Assembly (NCBI GenBank): GCA_048859965.1
Contig: JBLIZO010000002.1
Location: 1-58,686 of the forward strand
Direction: 5' to 3'
DNA from: Fluviibacter sp048859965
GTDB taxonomy: Bacteria; Pseudomonadota; Gammaproteobacteria; Burkholderiales; Rhodocyclaceae
Length of the DNA: 58,686 nucleotides
The notes below the pieces were generated by a model that was not told the DNA's origin, ran no database searches, and saw only the letters and a list, made by a program, of their open reading frames with translations. Shown piece by piece: positions 42,334 through 50,609 of this stretch. Position 1 is the first letter of the stretch; each line of letters opens with the position of its first letter. The translations under genes were made by a program, and so were the position numbers.

Positions 42334-42409
42334 TCCTCGATAGCTCAGTCGGTAGAGCGCCGGACTGTTAATCCGTAGGTCCCTGGTTCGAGCCCAGGTC
42401 GAGGAGCCA
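42334..42409 (+). tRNA. tRNA-Asn, anticodon GTT
   Basis: 76-nt cloverleaf: acceptor TCCTCGA pairs with TCGAGGA; anticodon loop CTGTTAA with GTT at 42367-42369; T-loop GGTTCGAGCC; encoded CCA. It strongly resembles E. coli tRNA-Asn. tRNA-Asn genes are common integration sites, but no repeat of its 3' end was noticed nearby. Confidence 0.97.
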
Positions 42410-42417
42410 AATAAATA

Positions 42418-42447
42418 AAGGCCTCGCAAGGTTACTTGCGGGGCCTT
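42418..42447 (+). terminator. Hairpin terminator after tRNA-Asn
   Basis: AAGGCCTCGCAAG and CTTGCGGGGCCTT form a 13-bp stem (one G-T pair) with a GTTA loop. The T-run after it is short (CGGCTTTCT), so termination may be incomplete and lead into the DUF4239 gene. Confidence 0.7.
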
Positions 42448-42482
42448 CGGCTTTCTGGATTCGACAAAGAGATCGGATTTCT

Positions 42483-43277
42483 ATGAGTTGGCTCATTTAT
42501 GACCATTACGGCTACGCGCTGGTGGCCGTGATAGGCACTTTTGTTGCCCTTGCCGGGCTTCAGTACATCATTCAAAGCCGGAAACTGCGTGTTTGGGTGA
42601 TCTCATTGCAAGGTGTTGCCCCGCCGTTCATCAATATTGTCGGGGTTCTTTTTGCTTTGACACTGGCATTTCTGGCCAACGACACCTGGATTGCGCATGA
42701 CCGTGCCGTGAAGTCAGTCTACAAAGAGGCCGACGCGCTCCATGCCATCGCTACCCTGTCCAAGAAACTGCCTCAACCGCTCAAAACCGAGCTAAAACTG
42801 GCGGTGACTGCTTACGCAGAGGCCACCGTTGCCGAATGGCCGGATCTGGCTAGCCGCAAGATCAACCCGACCGTTGCCGAACATGCGGACACGCTGTTTA
42901 GTTTACTGGCTTCAGCCCCCGTTGCTGCAGCGGCTGGTGACAATGTTCAAGAGGTGATGTTGCGCAAGATGAGCGAAGTCAGCGATGAACGTGATCAGCG
43001 CATCGCTCTCAGTCAGACCCATGTCAATCCGCTTAAATGGTTGGGTATGGGGTTCCTCGGTTTGTTAACCCTTGTTTCCGTAGCGATTGTTCATTTGGAT
43101 CGCCCCAGAGCCGCGTTTTCAGCGATGCTGATATTTGCACTGGCAGCAGCACCAACTGCGGCTATCGTGCTGGTTCAGGGGAATCCTTTCCAACCGCCGG
43201 CCAACGTGACGCCAGAGCCTATTGTCAATGTGATTCACATGATGACCAGCACAAAGACGCCAACGCCTCTAAGGTAA
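42483..43277 (+). CDS. DUF4239 (bestrophin-like domain) membrane protein
   Basis: 264-residue protein with two N-terminal helices (about 10-30 and 46-67), a soluble middle (about 70-180) rich in Ala and charged residues, and two C-terminal helices (about 184-205 and 211-232). The segment INIVGVLFALTLAFLANDTW followed by the RAVKSVYKEADAL helix is the mark of the DUF4239/bestrophin-like group, whose function is unknown; ion channel activity is only suggested by remote similarity. It starts 36 nt after the tRNA terminator stem and may be read through from that promoter. It converges with the exonuclease gene. Confidence 0.78.
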   Translation: MSWLIYDHYGYALVAVIGTFVALAGLQYIIQSRKLRVWVISLQGVAPPFINIVGVLFALTLAFLANDTWIAHDRAVKSVYKEADALHAIATLSKKLPQPLKTELKLAVTAYAEATVAEWPDLASRKINPTVAEHADTLFSLLASAPVAAAAGDNVQEVMLRKMSEVSDERDQRIALSQTHVNPLKWLGMGFLGLLTLVSVAIVHLDRPRAAFSAMLIFALAAAPTAAIVLVQGNPFQPPANVTPEPIVNVIHMMTSTKTPTPLR

Positions 43278-43326
43278 GCTTTGACCTGAAACCGTGCCGA
43301 CTGGCAACGATCTGTTTTTGAACGGT

Positions 43327-44385
43327 TTAGTACGACAACCGTGCGTAGGGTGTCAGCTTCGAGGCCTCGATCGCCTGCCGCAAAGTGATGATGCCGCGCT
43401 CTGCCAACAGCGGCACGAGCTTAATAAAGACTTGCGCTGTTGCCACCGCGTCCGAATAAGCGGAATGTCGATGCTCGATTTCCACACCGAGCAGTGCCAT
43501 GCTGGACTCCAGGCTATGATGAACTTGATTGGGGTACGCGACAGCGGAAAGCAGCAACGTATCCAAGACGGGTTGATCGAATACAAGGCCCGTACTTGGC
43601 TCCTTGATCTGCAGAAAACGCATATCAAATGCGACGTTATGTCCTAGTAGCACAGAACCTGCGCAAAACGCGTGGAACTGTGGCAATACGACGGTGATTG
43701 TCGGTTTTCCGGTCAGCATTTCACTGCTGATCCCGTGAATTTTTTCGCTCTCGGGATTGATCGGCCGTTGTGGATCAATTAACGCTTCGAATGCCTGATC
43801 GGCCTGTATATGACCATCGACCACATGTAATGCGCCGATCTGAATGATTTCATCGCCATTTGCAGGCTGCAAACCCGTAGTCTCCGTATCAAAGGCTGTG
43901 TAGATCAAGCTGTCCAGCGGGCGATCCAGCAATGATGCATCCTGGGTTCGCTCACTGAGCGCCAGATACATCGACCGTTGCTCAGCGATTTTTTTCTCGA
44001 TTTCATCAATGCGATGGTCTCGCTGGTCGGCAAGACGATTCATCGCCCGAACGAGCTGTTGAAGCTCCGGCGGCCCCGCCACATCAACACGCAGTTCACG
44101 GTTGCTCGTCAGCATGACCGTTAGTCGTTCGGCGACTGCCGCCATGCCGTTCACATAGATCTGAAAAAGACGGTTCAGCACGACAAAACCAGCGATGACG
44201 GACAGTGCCGTCAGAGTCAGACTGAGTGGAAATATTTGCTGAAAGTAGTGACTGAAAATTGCCCGATGTTCTTCCGTGCTAACGATCCAGGCATAAAGAG
44301 CCCCCACAACAAAGGGGCCAACCATCAGTACGGCCAGCACCACGGCGGCAATCCAGTATCGTTGTTTAATACTTAACCGGTTCAT
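43327..44385 (-). CDS. Membrane-anchored HAMP-like/DnaQ-type 3'-5' exonuclease
   Basis: 352-residue fusion. Two N-terminal helices (about 11-34 and 52-70) flank a short extracytoplasmic loop. Residues 66-130 resemble a HAMP linker (RLFQIYVNGMAAVAERL ... PPELQQLVRAMNRLADQRD) that runs into a coiled coil (to about 145). The C-terminal DEDDh exonuclease has Asp166-x-Glu168 (FDTETTG), Asp254 (HNVAFDMRF), and His307-x4-Asp312, so all catalytic residues are kept. Such domains serve in DNA polymerase III epsilon, but this is not DnaQ: the membrane part and coil make it a tethered, possibly signal-responsive nuclease. The substrate is unknown. It diverges from czcC. Confidence 0.85.
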   Translation of the reverse strand: MNRLSIKQRYWIAAVVLAVLMVGPFVVGALYAWIVSTEEHRAIFSHYFQQIFPLSLTLTALSVIAGFVVLNRLFQIYVNGMAAVAERLTVMLTSNRELRVDVAGPPELQQLVRAMNRLADQRDHRIDEIEKKIAEQRSMYLALSERTQDASLLDRPLDSLIYTAFDTETTGLQPANGDEIIQIGALHVVDGHIQADQAFEALIDPQRPINPESEKIHGISSEMLTGKPTITVVLPQFHAFCAGSVLLGHNVAFDMRFLQIKEPSTGLVFDQPVLDTLLLSAVAYPNQVHHSLESSMALLGVEIEHRHSAYSDAVATAQVFIKLVPLLAERGIITLRQAIEASKLTPYARLSY

Positions 44386-44386
44386 A

Positions 44387-44411
44387 GGTATCCTCGCTCA
44401 GCGAGAATACC
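44387..44411. promoter_or_regulatory. Inverted repeat at the exonuclease start
   Basis: GGTATCCTCGC and GCGAGAATACC form an 11-bp inverted repeat with one mismatch and a TCA centre. On the minus strand it includes the GAGG ribosome site of the exonuclease gene, so it could be an operator or an mRNA hairpin that hides the site. A further GGTAT at 44419-44423 extends the pattern. Confidence 0.5.
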
Positions 44412-44455
44412 AGAACCCGGTATCGCAACCCTTATAGTGATGCATTGCAGGTAGA

Positions 44456-44474
44456 CCTTAAGGCTTCCTTAAGG
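44456..44474. promoter_or_regulatory. Tandem CCTTAAGG palindromes before czcC
   Basis: Two identical 8-bp palindromes CCTTAAGG (44456-44463 and 44467-44474) are separated by CTT, 15 nt before the czcC ATG. This is the sort of arrangement bound by a dimeric repressor or response regulator. No regulator gene is adjacent. Role inferred. Confidence 0.45.
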
Positions 44475-44488
44475 CATAGTGTCGCGCT

Positions 44489-45898
44489 ATGTCTTTACCG
44501 ATTTACGGACCTTCCTTTCAGCGACTTCGCCAGCTCTCGGCGGGCTGGTTGTGTCTGTTTGTTTTTGCGGCGCCTATCTATGCAGCCGAGCAAAATACGG
44601 TCGGCATTGGTTACCGCGAAGCCGAAAACCTTGCGCTGCGTCACAACCCGCAGATTCAAAACGCCCGGGCCGCAATTGATGGCGCCCAGGCCGATGTCAT
44701 CAGTGCTGGCGCCCGGCCGAACGCCGTACTTTCGGTGAATGGCAGCGGTATCGATAAGTCGCAATATGCAAGCCCGAAGGGTGTGAAACTGAATGCAGTG
44801 GATACGATCGTGCGCGTCGATCAACCCTTTGAACGTGGTAACAAGCGTGATCTGCGTCTGGCCAAGGCCGCGGATCTGAACCAGGCAGCCTTATGGGATC
44901 TGCAGGAGACGATCCGACAGGAGCGGATGCGTGTCGTCTCAGCCTGGCTGGATTTGCGTGTTGCCGAACAACGAACACAAATGGCCGATGCCAACCTCGT
45001 GCAGGCGGAGCGTGTCGCCGATAAAGCACGGCTTCGCTTCAAGACGGGTGATCTTTCCGGCGCGGACCTGGGGCGTATCGATGCGGATACTGCCCGCCTG
45101 CAGGCGGATGCCCAGATGGCACGCCGAGACCGCGCGCGTGCCAGTGCCCTGCTATCAAGCCTGCTGGGTAATGAAATGCAGCACCAACTGATCAATACCC
45201 GGGGTGAGTGGCCTCCCTTGCTGGCACCGCCGGAGGCTGAAAAAATTCTGGCTGGCGTCACGGATAACCGCCCCGATGTACAAGCGGCGCGCGCGCGTCT
45301 GGCCGCTGCCAAGCAAAGCATTGAATTAGCGCGGTCGCAGCGCACGCGAGATATCTCGATTGGCCTGCAATACGAACGCAACAACCCGACCGCTGTCAAT
45401 TCGGTCGGCGCCGGCATTGCTATTCCGCTATTTACCGGCAATAACTTTGAGGGTGACATTCGCCGCAGCGTGGCAGAAATGACCCAAGCCGAGATCGCCA
45501 TGCTGCAAACCGAACGCAATGCTCAGACTGAGGCCAGGCTGCTGGTCCGTGAGCTGAATGAGGCTAATGGCCGCTTGCGTAGCCTGCAGGATATGGCGCT
45601 GCAGTCAGCCCGCCGCACGGACAAGGCGGCCGATGTCGCCTATAGCCGCGGTGCGATGAGCACGTTTGAATACCTGGACGCCAAACGGGCACTGCGTCAG
45701 GCAGAGATCGATGCCGTCACGGCCCGAGCCGACGCCGCCCTCGCCGCCTCTTCGATCCGTATTCTATCGGCATTGACCGAATCAGTCGCATCGGCCAAAC
45801 CCGATCATTATGATTCGCCGGTGGCGCAACTGACCCCGGCCAATATGCCTGTCAGCCGCAACCCATTGCCCGACCTTCCCGGAGCCGCTACCCAATGA
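44489..45898 (+). CDS. czcC: Heavy-metal efflux outer-membrane factor, CzcC type
   Basis: 469-residue TolC-family channel with a signal peptide (cleavage near PIYAAEQ, about 32). It shows the CzcC layout: EAENLALRHNPQIQNARAAI opening, VRVDQPFERGNKRDLRL, the first coiled hairpin, the DNRPDVQAARARLAAAKQ motif, then a second hairpin with SRGAMSTFEYLDAKRAL. It has no lipobox, unlike the opmB-like protein. It heads czcCBA, overlapping the adaptor gene by 4 nt. The start codon sits in a small CATAG/CTATG repeat and lacks a clear ribosome site. Confidence 0.88.
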   Translation: MSLPIYGPSFQRLRQLSAGWLCLFVFAAPIYAAEQNTVGIGYREAENLALRHNPQIQNARAAIDGAQADVISAGARPNAVLSVNGSGIDKSQYASPKGVKLNAVDTIVRVDQPFERGNKRDLRLAKAADLNQAALWDLQETIRQERMRVVSAWLDLRVAEQRTQMADANLVQAERVADKARLRFKTGDLSGADLGRIDADTARLQADAQMARRDRARASALLSSLLGNEMQHQLINTRGEWPPLLAPPEAEKILAGVTDNRPDVQAARARLAAAKQSIELARSQRTRDISIGLQYERNNPTAVNSVGAGIAIPLFTGNNFEGDIRRSVAEMTQAEIAMLQTERNAQTEARLLVRELNEANGRLRSLQDMALQSARRTDKAADVAYSRGAMSTFEYLDAKRALRQAEIDAVTARADAALAASSIRILSALTESVASAKPDHYDSPVAQLTPANMPVSRNPLPDLPGAATQ

Positions 45899-47241
45899 GC
45901 CAAGCCCGCAACCGGATCATGCTTGCCATCGCGCTGCTGAAGTCCAGCGTCATTAGCTATCTGAAATCAGATGAAATCGCCGGTCGTTTCCAGCGATTCG
46001 CTGATCAGTTGCGTCGGCATCCGGCGCTGACCCGATCGCGCACCTATCTTGAACACAATCTTCCCCTCTGGAAAACGCGCTACAAGGAATCCCACGATTT
46101 CCGGGATAAGGTCTGGTATGTAGGGATTTTCGGGATTTTTCTGCTCATCGTGCTCTATTTCTCGATGGGGGATAGCCCGGAAATTCCGATGTTCCGAATC
46201 AAGGAAGACGAGATCAGTTTCAAGACCGGTGCACCGCAACTGGCTTTTATACGTGCCGACCCCGTGGTTGAAACCCTCTTGCCGGTCGGGCCGCCGGTGC
46301 CGGCACGCGTGGCGATGGATGAAAGCCGGACCGCACCGGTCAGCCCCTCCCTGAACGGCCGTGTTGTTCAGCAGCATGCCCAACTTGGTGATCATGTCGA
46401 AGCGGGCGACCCGTTGGTGACCATTGACGCCCCGGACTATGGAACAGCGCTGACCGACTGGCAAAAGGCAGATGCCGATGCCAAACGCAAGAAATCCGCC
46501 TACCAGCGCGCACGGGAATTGCTGGCTGGCGAAGCCATCCCCCGTCGCGATTTTGAGGTTGCGGAAGCCGAATCCCGAATCGCTGACGCCGAAGCCAAAC
46601 GCGCGTATCTGCGAATCGCCAATCTGGTACCCTTCGGCACACCGGCGCCTGACTCGCAACGCCTGACTTTGCGTGCGCCAATTGCCGGCGTCGTGGCCAG
46701 CATCAACGTCAACCCGGGACGTGAAGTCCGCTCGGATCAAGCTGACCCGGTAGCGATTGTCTCTGATCTCTCCCACGTCTGGATTGTCGTCGATGCATCA
46801 GAGCAGACAGCTGCCAACATCAGGGTGGGCGACACGATGCTGGTCAGCTTTGATAACCTGCCTGATCAGGTCTTCAAGGCCGGGGTGACCCGTATTTCTC
46901 CGATGCTGGATGCGCAAATGCGACGCGTCCAGATCCGCGCTGAAATCGATAATCCGGATATGGTGCTGCGTCCAGAGATGTACGGTCGTGCGCAACTGCT
47001 GGATCCAGGGGCACAGCAGGCGATCCGGATACCGATCTCGGCGCTCATCACCCATGGGATTTATACGACCGTTTTCGTCGAGGTTGAGCCCGGTGTATTC
47101 AGACGCCAGCGTGTCAATATTGCCTTTCAGGATAACCAGTGGATCTGGCTGAAACCTGATTCGGAGATCAAGCCCGGTGACAAGGTCGTCACCGTTGGCG
47201 CCCTCCTGCTCTCATCTGAACTCAGCCAGAACGCAAAGTAA
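45895..47241 (+). CDS. czcB: Heavy-metal efflux periplasmic adaptor, CzcB type
   Basis: 448-residue membrane-fusion protein. A transmembrane helix (about 73-91) is preceded by a 72-residue, strongly charged cytosolic tail. The periplasmic part has PVPARVAMDESRTAPVSPSL, a lipoyl domain with ARGDHVEAGDPL-like sequence (LGDHVEAGDPLVTIDAPDY), a short hairpin and the LRAPIAGVVASINVNPGREV second half, followed by beta-barrel and C-terminal domains. There is no His-rich metal-binding N-terminus like that of Cupriavidus CzcB. It overlaps czcA by one base. Confidence 0.88.
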   Translation: MSQARNRIMLAIALLKSSVISYLKSDEIAGRFQRFADQLRRHPALTRSRTYLEHNLPLWKTRYKESHDFRDKVWYVGIFGIFLLIVLYFSMGDSPEIPMFRIKEDEISFKTGAPQLAFIRADPVVETLLPVGPPVPARVAMDESRTAPVSPSLNGRVVQQHAQLGDHVEAGDPLVTIDAPDYGTALTDWQKADADAKRKKSAYQRARELLAGEAIPRRDFEVAEAESRIADAEAKRAYLRIANLVPFGTPAPDSQRLTLRAPIAGVVASINVNPGREVRSDQADPVAIVSDLSHVWIVVDASEQTAANIRVGDTMLVSFDNLPDQVFKAGVTRISPMLDAQMRRVQIRAEIDNPDMVLRPEMYGRAQLLDPGAQQAIRIPISALITHGIYTTVFVEVEPGVFRRQRVNIAFQDNQWIWLKPDSEIKPGDKVVTVGALLLSSELSQNAK

Positions 47242-50200
47242 TGTTGCGCCAGCTCGTCAACTTTGCCGTCAACCAGCGAGCGTTCATCCTGCTGGCCTTT
47301 GCGATCATGGCCGTGGTCGGTCTGCGCGCGCTGAATGGTCTGCCTATTGAGGCCTTCCCCGACGTTCAGGATGTGCAAGTCCAGGTGATCACCCAGGTAC
47401 CTGGTAAAGCCCCCGAAGAGGTCGAGCGCAGTGTCACCCTGCCCATCGAACGCGAGATGAGCGGCGTACCGCGCGTCACCCAGCAACGTTCTGTCTCGAT
47501 GACCGGGCTTTCGGTGATTACCCTGATTTTCAGCGACGGCACACAGGACCGCTTTGCGCGTAGCCAGGTTCTGGAAAAGCTACAGAATGTGACACTGCCG
47601 CCAGGCGTCACACCCACGCTGGCACCGCTAACAACGGCCGTCGGCGAGATATTCCGGTATGTGGTTGAGGCGCCGGAAGGCACCCCGTTGAACGAAATTC
47701 GAGCGGTGCAGGATTGGGTGATCCGCCCGGTCATCCGTCGTGCACCAGGTATTGCCGATGTCACGAGTTTTGGCGGCACCGTCAAGGAAATTCAGGTGAA
47801 CGCCGATCCGATTGCCATGCGGCGTTACGGGGTTACTCTGAATCAGTTGGCTGAAGCCGTATCGGCTAACAATGACAGCACGGGCGGCGGTATTCTGCGC
47901 CGGGGCAGCGAGGGTCTGGTACTGCGTAGCACGGGGATCTACCGCAATCTGGAGGACATTCAGCAGACTGTCGTGCGTTCTGAGAAAGGTCGTGCAATTC
48001 TTGTACGCGATGTTGCCGATGTCACCATCGGTAGCGCACCGCAGACCGGTAGCATCTCGCTCGCATTACGCGACGAATCTGGAAGCATGGTTCAACACGA
48101 AGGCGTCGTCCAGGGGATCGTGATGATGTTGCGTGGCGAGAACCCCGCCGTCGTCATTGAAGATGTCCGAGAGAAGATTGATTGGCTGAACAGTCAGGAG
48201 CACATGCCACCGGGTTTCCGAATCCGGCCACTCTATGACCGCACCGAACTGGTGAACAATACCGTTCACACCGTCAGCCACAACCTGATCCTCGGCGCCC
48301 TGCTCGTCATCGGCGTTCTCATCGTCTTTTTGCGGAACCTCAAGGTTTCGTTGATTGTCGCCAGCCTGATCCCGCTGACCCTGCTCTTCGTGTTCATCAT
48401 GATGGATCTGTTCAAGGTCTCAGCAAACCTGATTTCGCTGGGTGCCGTGGATTTCGGGATCATCATCGATAGCGCCGTTGTGGTTGTCGAAGCCCTGATG
48501 GTCAAGATGGCCATGCAAACCGGGCCCGAGTTTGACCACCTGGGTCACAATCGGCCGGTATGGCGTTTAAATGCTCTCAAGAGCACCGTGTCGTCGTTAG
48601 CGTCGCCGATTCTCTACTCAAAAACCATCATCATTCTGGCTTTTATGCCGATTTTCACCTTCCAGCGCGTGGAAGGCAAAATCTTTTCGCCAGTGGCGCT
48701 GACCTTATCCTGTGCACTGCTCGGCGCAATTCTCCTGACGCTCACCTATGTACCAACGCTCCTCGCCTACATGGTCGATAAGGGCCCGCTACTCGAACCG
48801 CATCTCGAGTGGATGCATCGCTGGCAGCAGAAATACCGGAGCAACCTCGATAGTTTCCTGGCCGCCCCCAAAAAGATCTACACCCGAGTGACCGTGGCCC
48901 TGCTCGCAGCATTACTCATGGTGCCTATCATTGGCACCGAGTTTCTACCCAAGCTTGATGAGGGCAATATCTGGCTGACCATCACGCTGCCTCCTGCGAC
49001 CCATATCGAGCAGACCCGAGACGTTGAACGCTCGGTCAGAGCCTATATCAGCAGCTATCCGGAAGCGCGCAAAGTCATCACACAGGTTGGTCGCCCGGAT
49101 GAAGGCACCGATCCGAAGGGACCTAACAACCTGGAGATTCTGGTGGATCTGGCGCCACGCGCCGAGTGGCGATTCTCATCCAAAGAGGCGCTTGTCCGCG
49201 ACATGAGCGAAGGCTTGAGCGCGATGCCGGGGGTTCCGACAAACTTCAGTCAGGTTATTCAAGATAACGTCGAGGAGTCGCTCTCCGGGGTCAAGGGAGA
49301 AATCGCTATCAAGGTCTTTGGGCCGGATCTGAACATCCTGCAGGAAAAGGCGGACCATATCGCCGGCATTATTGCCGGTATCAAGGGCGCGGTTGAAGTG
49401 GCAGCCATTCAGGTAGGCGGACAAACCGAAATTTCCGTGATCCCGGATCGCCAGAAAATGGCCCGTCTGGGTATTTCGATCAACGAGTTGAATCGTACCT
49501 TTGAGACTGCCATGGGGGGCTTTGAAGCGACTGGCTTCTATGATGGTGACCGGCGTTACGATGTGACGGTACGTATGTCAGAAGGCAGCCGTGCCTCTAT
49601 TAACGACATCGCCAATCTGGCCATCCGCCTGCCGGGCGATAGCAACGCGACGATTCCCTTGGGTGAAATCGCCCACATCGAAGTCAAACAAGGCGCATCC
49701 CGCATCTCACGCGAGGCTGGAATGCGTGCCGTCTCCGTTAAGGCCAACCTGTCGGGGCGTGACATGGGCAGTTTCATCAAGGAAGCCCAGAAGAAGGTTA
49801 AGCGTGATGTCTCATTACCGCCGGGTTATACGATGACTTGGGGCGGACAGTTTGAGAACCAGCAGCGCGCCATGTCCCGGCTCAGAATCATCGTCCCCGC
49901 AAGCCTGATTGCGATTTTCGGATTACTGTTCTGGATGTTCCGCTCTTATAAGGTCGCAGCGATTATTCTTGCGATTGCACCAACAACCCTGATTGGCGGC
50001 CTCTTTGGGCTGGCCCTGAGTGGTCTGCATCTGTCGATATCGGCTGCCGTGGGTTTTATTGCCGTATCGGGGATCGCCATTCAGAATGGTGTCATTATGG
50101 TCGAGGAAATCGTCGAGATGCTACGCAACGGTAAACCTTTTGAACAAGCAGTGCGTGACGGCGCGGTGCTGCGCATGCGTCCGATTATCATGACCGCACT

Positions 50201-50381
50201 GATGGCGGGCCTGGGTTTGCTGCCGGCCGCGTTGTCGCATGGTATCGGCTCGGAAACACAACGACCGTTTGCCGTCGTTATCGTCGGAGGCATCATTTCG
50301 GCGACAATCTGCACGCTCTATCTGTTACCCGTGCTCTTCAACAGGCTTCTCAAACGTGAGCAACCGACTACCTCAACCTGA
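47241..50381 (+). CDS. czcA: Heavy-metal efflux RND pump, CzcA family
   Basis: 1046-residue proton-driven metal exporter. It starts LRQLVNFAVNQRAFILLAFA and has HME-family marks LPIEAFPDVQDVQVQV and LPIEREMSGVPRV. The helix-4 signature is GAVDFGIIIDSAVVVVE, with both Asp residues and the Glu kept; it has Ser where CzcA has Gly (VDGAV). The metal (Zn, Co, Cd, Ni or other) cannot be assigned: this is neither the exact CzcA DFGIIVDG nor the CusA pattern. Last gene of czcCBA. No two-component or MerR regulator is in the window. Confidence 0.9.
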   Translation: MLRQLVNFAVNQRAFILLAFAIMAVVGLRALNGLPIEAFPDVQDVQVQVITQVPGKAPEEVERSVTLPIEREMSGVPRVTQQRSVSMTGLSVITLIFSDGTQDRFARSQVLEKLQNVTLPPGVTPTLAPLTTAVGEIFRYVVEAPEGTPLNEIRAVQDWVIRPVIRRAPGIADVTSFGGTVKEIQVNADPIAMRRYGVTLNQLAEAVSANNDSTGGGILRRGSEGLVLRSTGIYRNLEDIQQTVVRSEKGRAILVRDVADVTIGSAPQTGSISLALRDESGSMVQHEGVVQGIVMMLRGENPAVVIEDVREKIDWLNSQEHMPPGFRIRPLYDRTELVNNTVHTVSHNLILGALLVIGVLIVFLRNLKVSLIVASLIPLTLLFVFIMMDLFKVSANLISLGAVDFGIIIDSAVVVVEALMVKMAMQTGPEFDHLGHNRPVWRLNALKSTVSSLASPILYSKTIIILAFMPIFTFQRVEGKIFSPVALTLSCALLGAILLTLTYVPTLLAYMVDKGPLLEPHLEWMHRWQQKYRSNLDSFLAAPKKIYTRVTVALLAALLMVPIIGTEFLPKLDEGNIWLTITLPPATHIEQTRDVERSVRAYISSYPEARKVITQVGRPDEGTDPKGPNNLEILVDLAPRAEWRFSSKEALVRDMSEGLSAMPGVPTNFSQVIQDNVEESLSGVKGEIAIKVFGPDLNILQEKADHIAGIIAGIKGAVEVAAIQVGGQTEISVIPDRQKMARLGISINELNRTFETAMGGFEATGFYDGDRRYDVTVRMSEGSRASINDIANLAIRLPGDSNATIPLGEIAHIEVKQGASRISREAGMRAVSVKANLSGRDMGSFIKEAQKKVKRDVSLPPGYTMTWGGQFENQQRAMSRLRIIVPASLIAIFGLLFWMFRSYKVAAIILAIAPTTLIGGLFGLALSGLHLSISAAVGFIAVSGIAIQNGVIMVEEIVEMLRNGKPFEQAVRDGAVLRMRPIIMTALMAGLGLLPAALSHGIGSETQRPFAVVIVGGIISATICTLYLLPVLFNRLLKREQPTTST

Positions 50382-50410
50382 TTCATCTTACGCACGAACG
50401 CTCCCTCGCT

Positions 50411-50593
50411 ATGGCTTGCCGCATCAAACCTGAAGTTGAAACCCCCTGCGTCAATATCTGTCGTATGGATGCTCATAATCACTACTGCATCGGCTGCTGG
50501 CGGACACTGGATGAAATCCAACGTTGGGCGGCCATGAGTGATGACGAACGCACTCAGATCATGACGCAACTGGAATCACGCGTTAACGTCTGA
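50411..50593 (+). CDS. DUF1289 small cysteine protein
   Basis: 60-residue protein with the DUF1289 pattern ETPCVNICRMD ... YCIGCWRTLDEIQRWAAMSD. The four cysteines (near 13, 17, 26 and 29) suggest a metal or Fe-S site; family function is unknown. The ending helix with the DDERTQIM segment is typical. It lies 29 nt after czcA and 16 nt before earP, so it probably belongs to the earP side. Confidence 0.85.
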   Translation: MACRIKPEVETPCVNICRMDAHNHYCIGCWRTLDEIQRWAAMSDDERTQIMTQLESRVNV

Positions 50594-50609
50594 GTGGATT
50601 GCCTGCCCC

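Noticed and set aside
27352..42409. A genomic island between tRNA-Gly and tRNA-Asn
   Set aside because: No integrase, no repeat of the tRNA 3' ends, no mobility genes and no visible shift in composition; the accessory genes there look chromosomal.
43278..43326. Terminator between the DUF4239 gene and the exonuclease gene
   Set aside because: The 49-nt convergent gap has no clear hairpin with T-runs on either strand.
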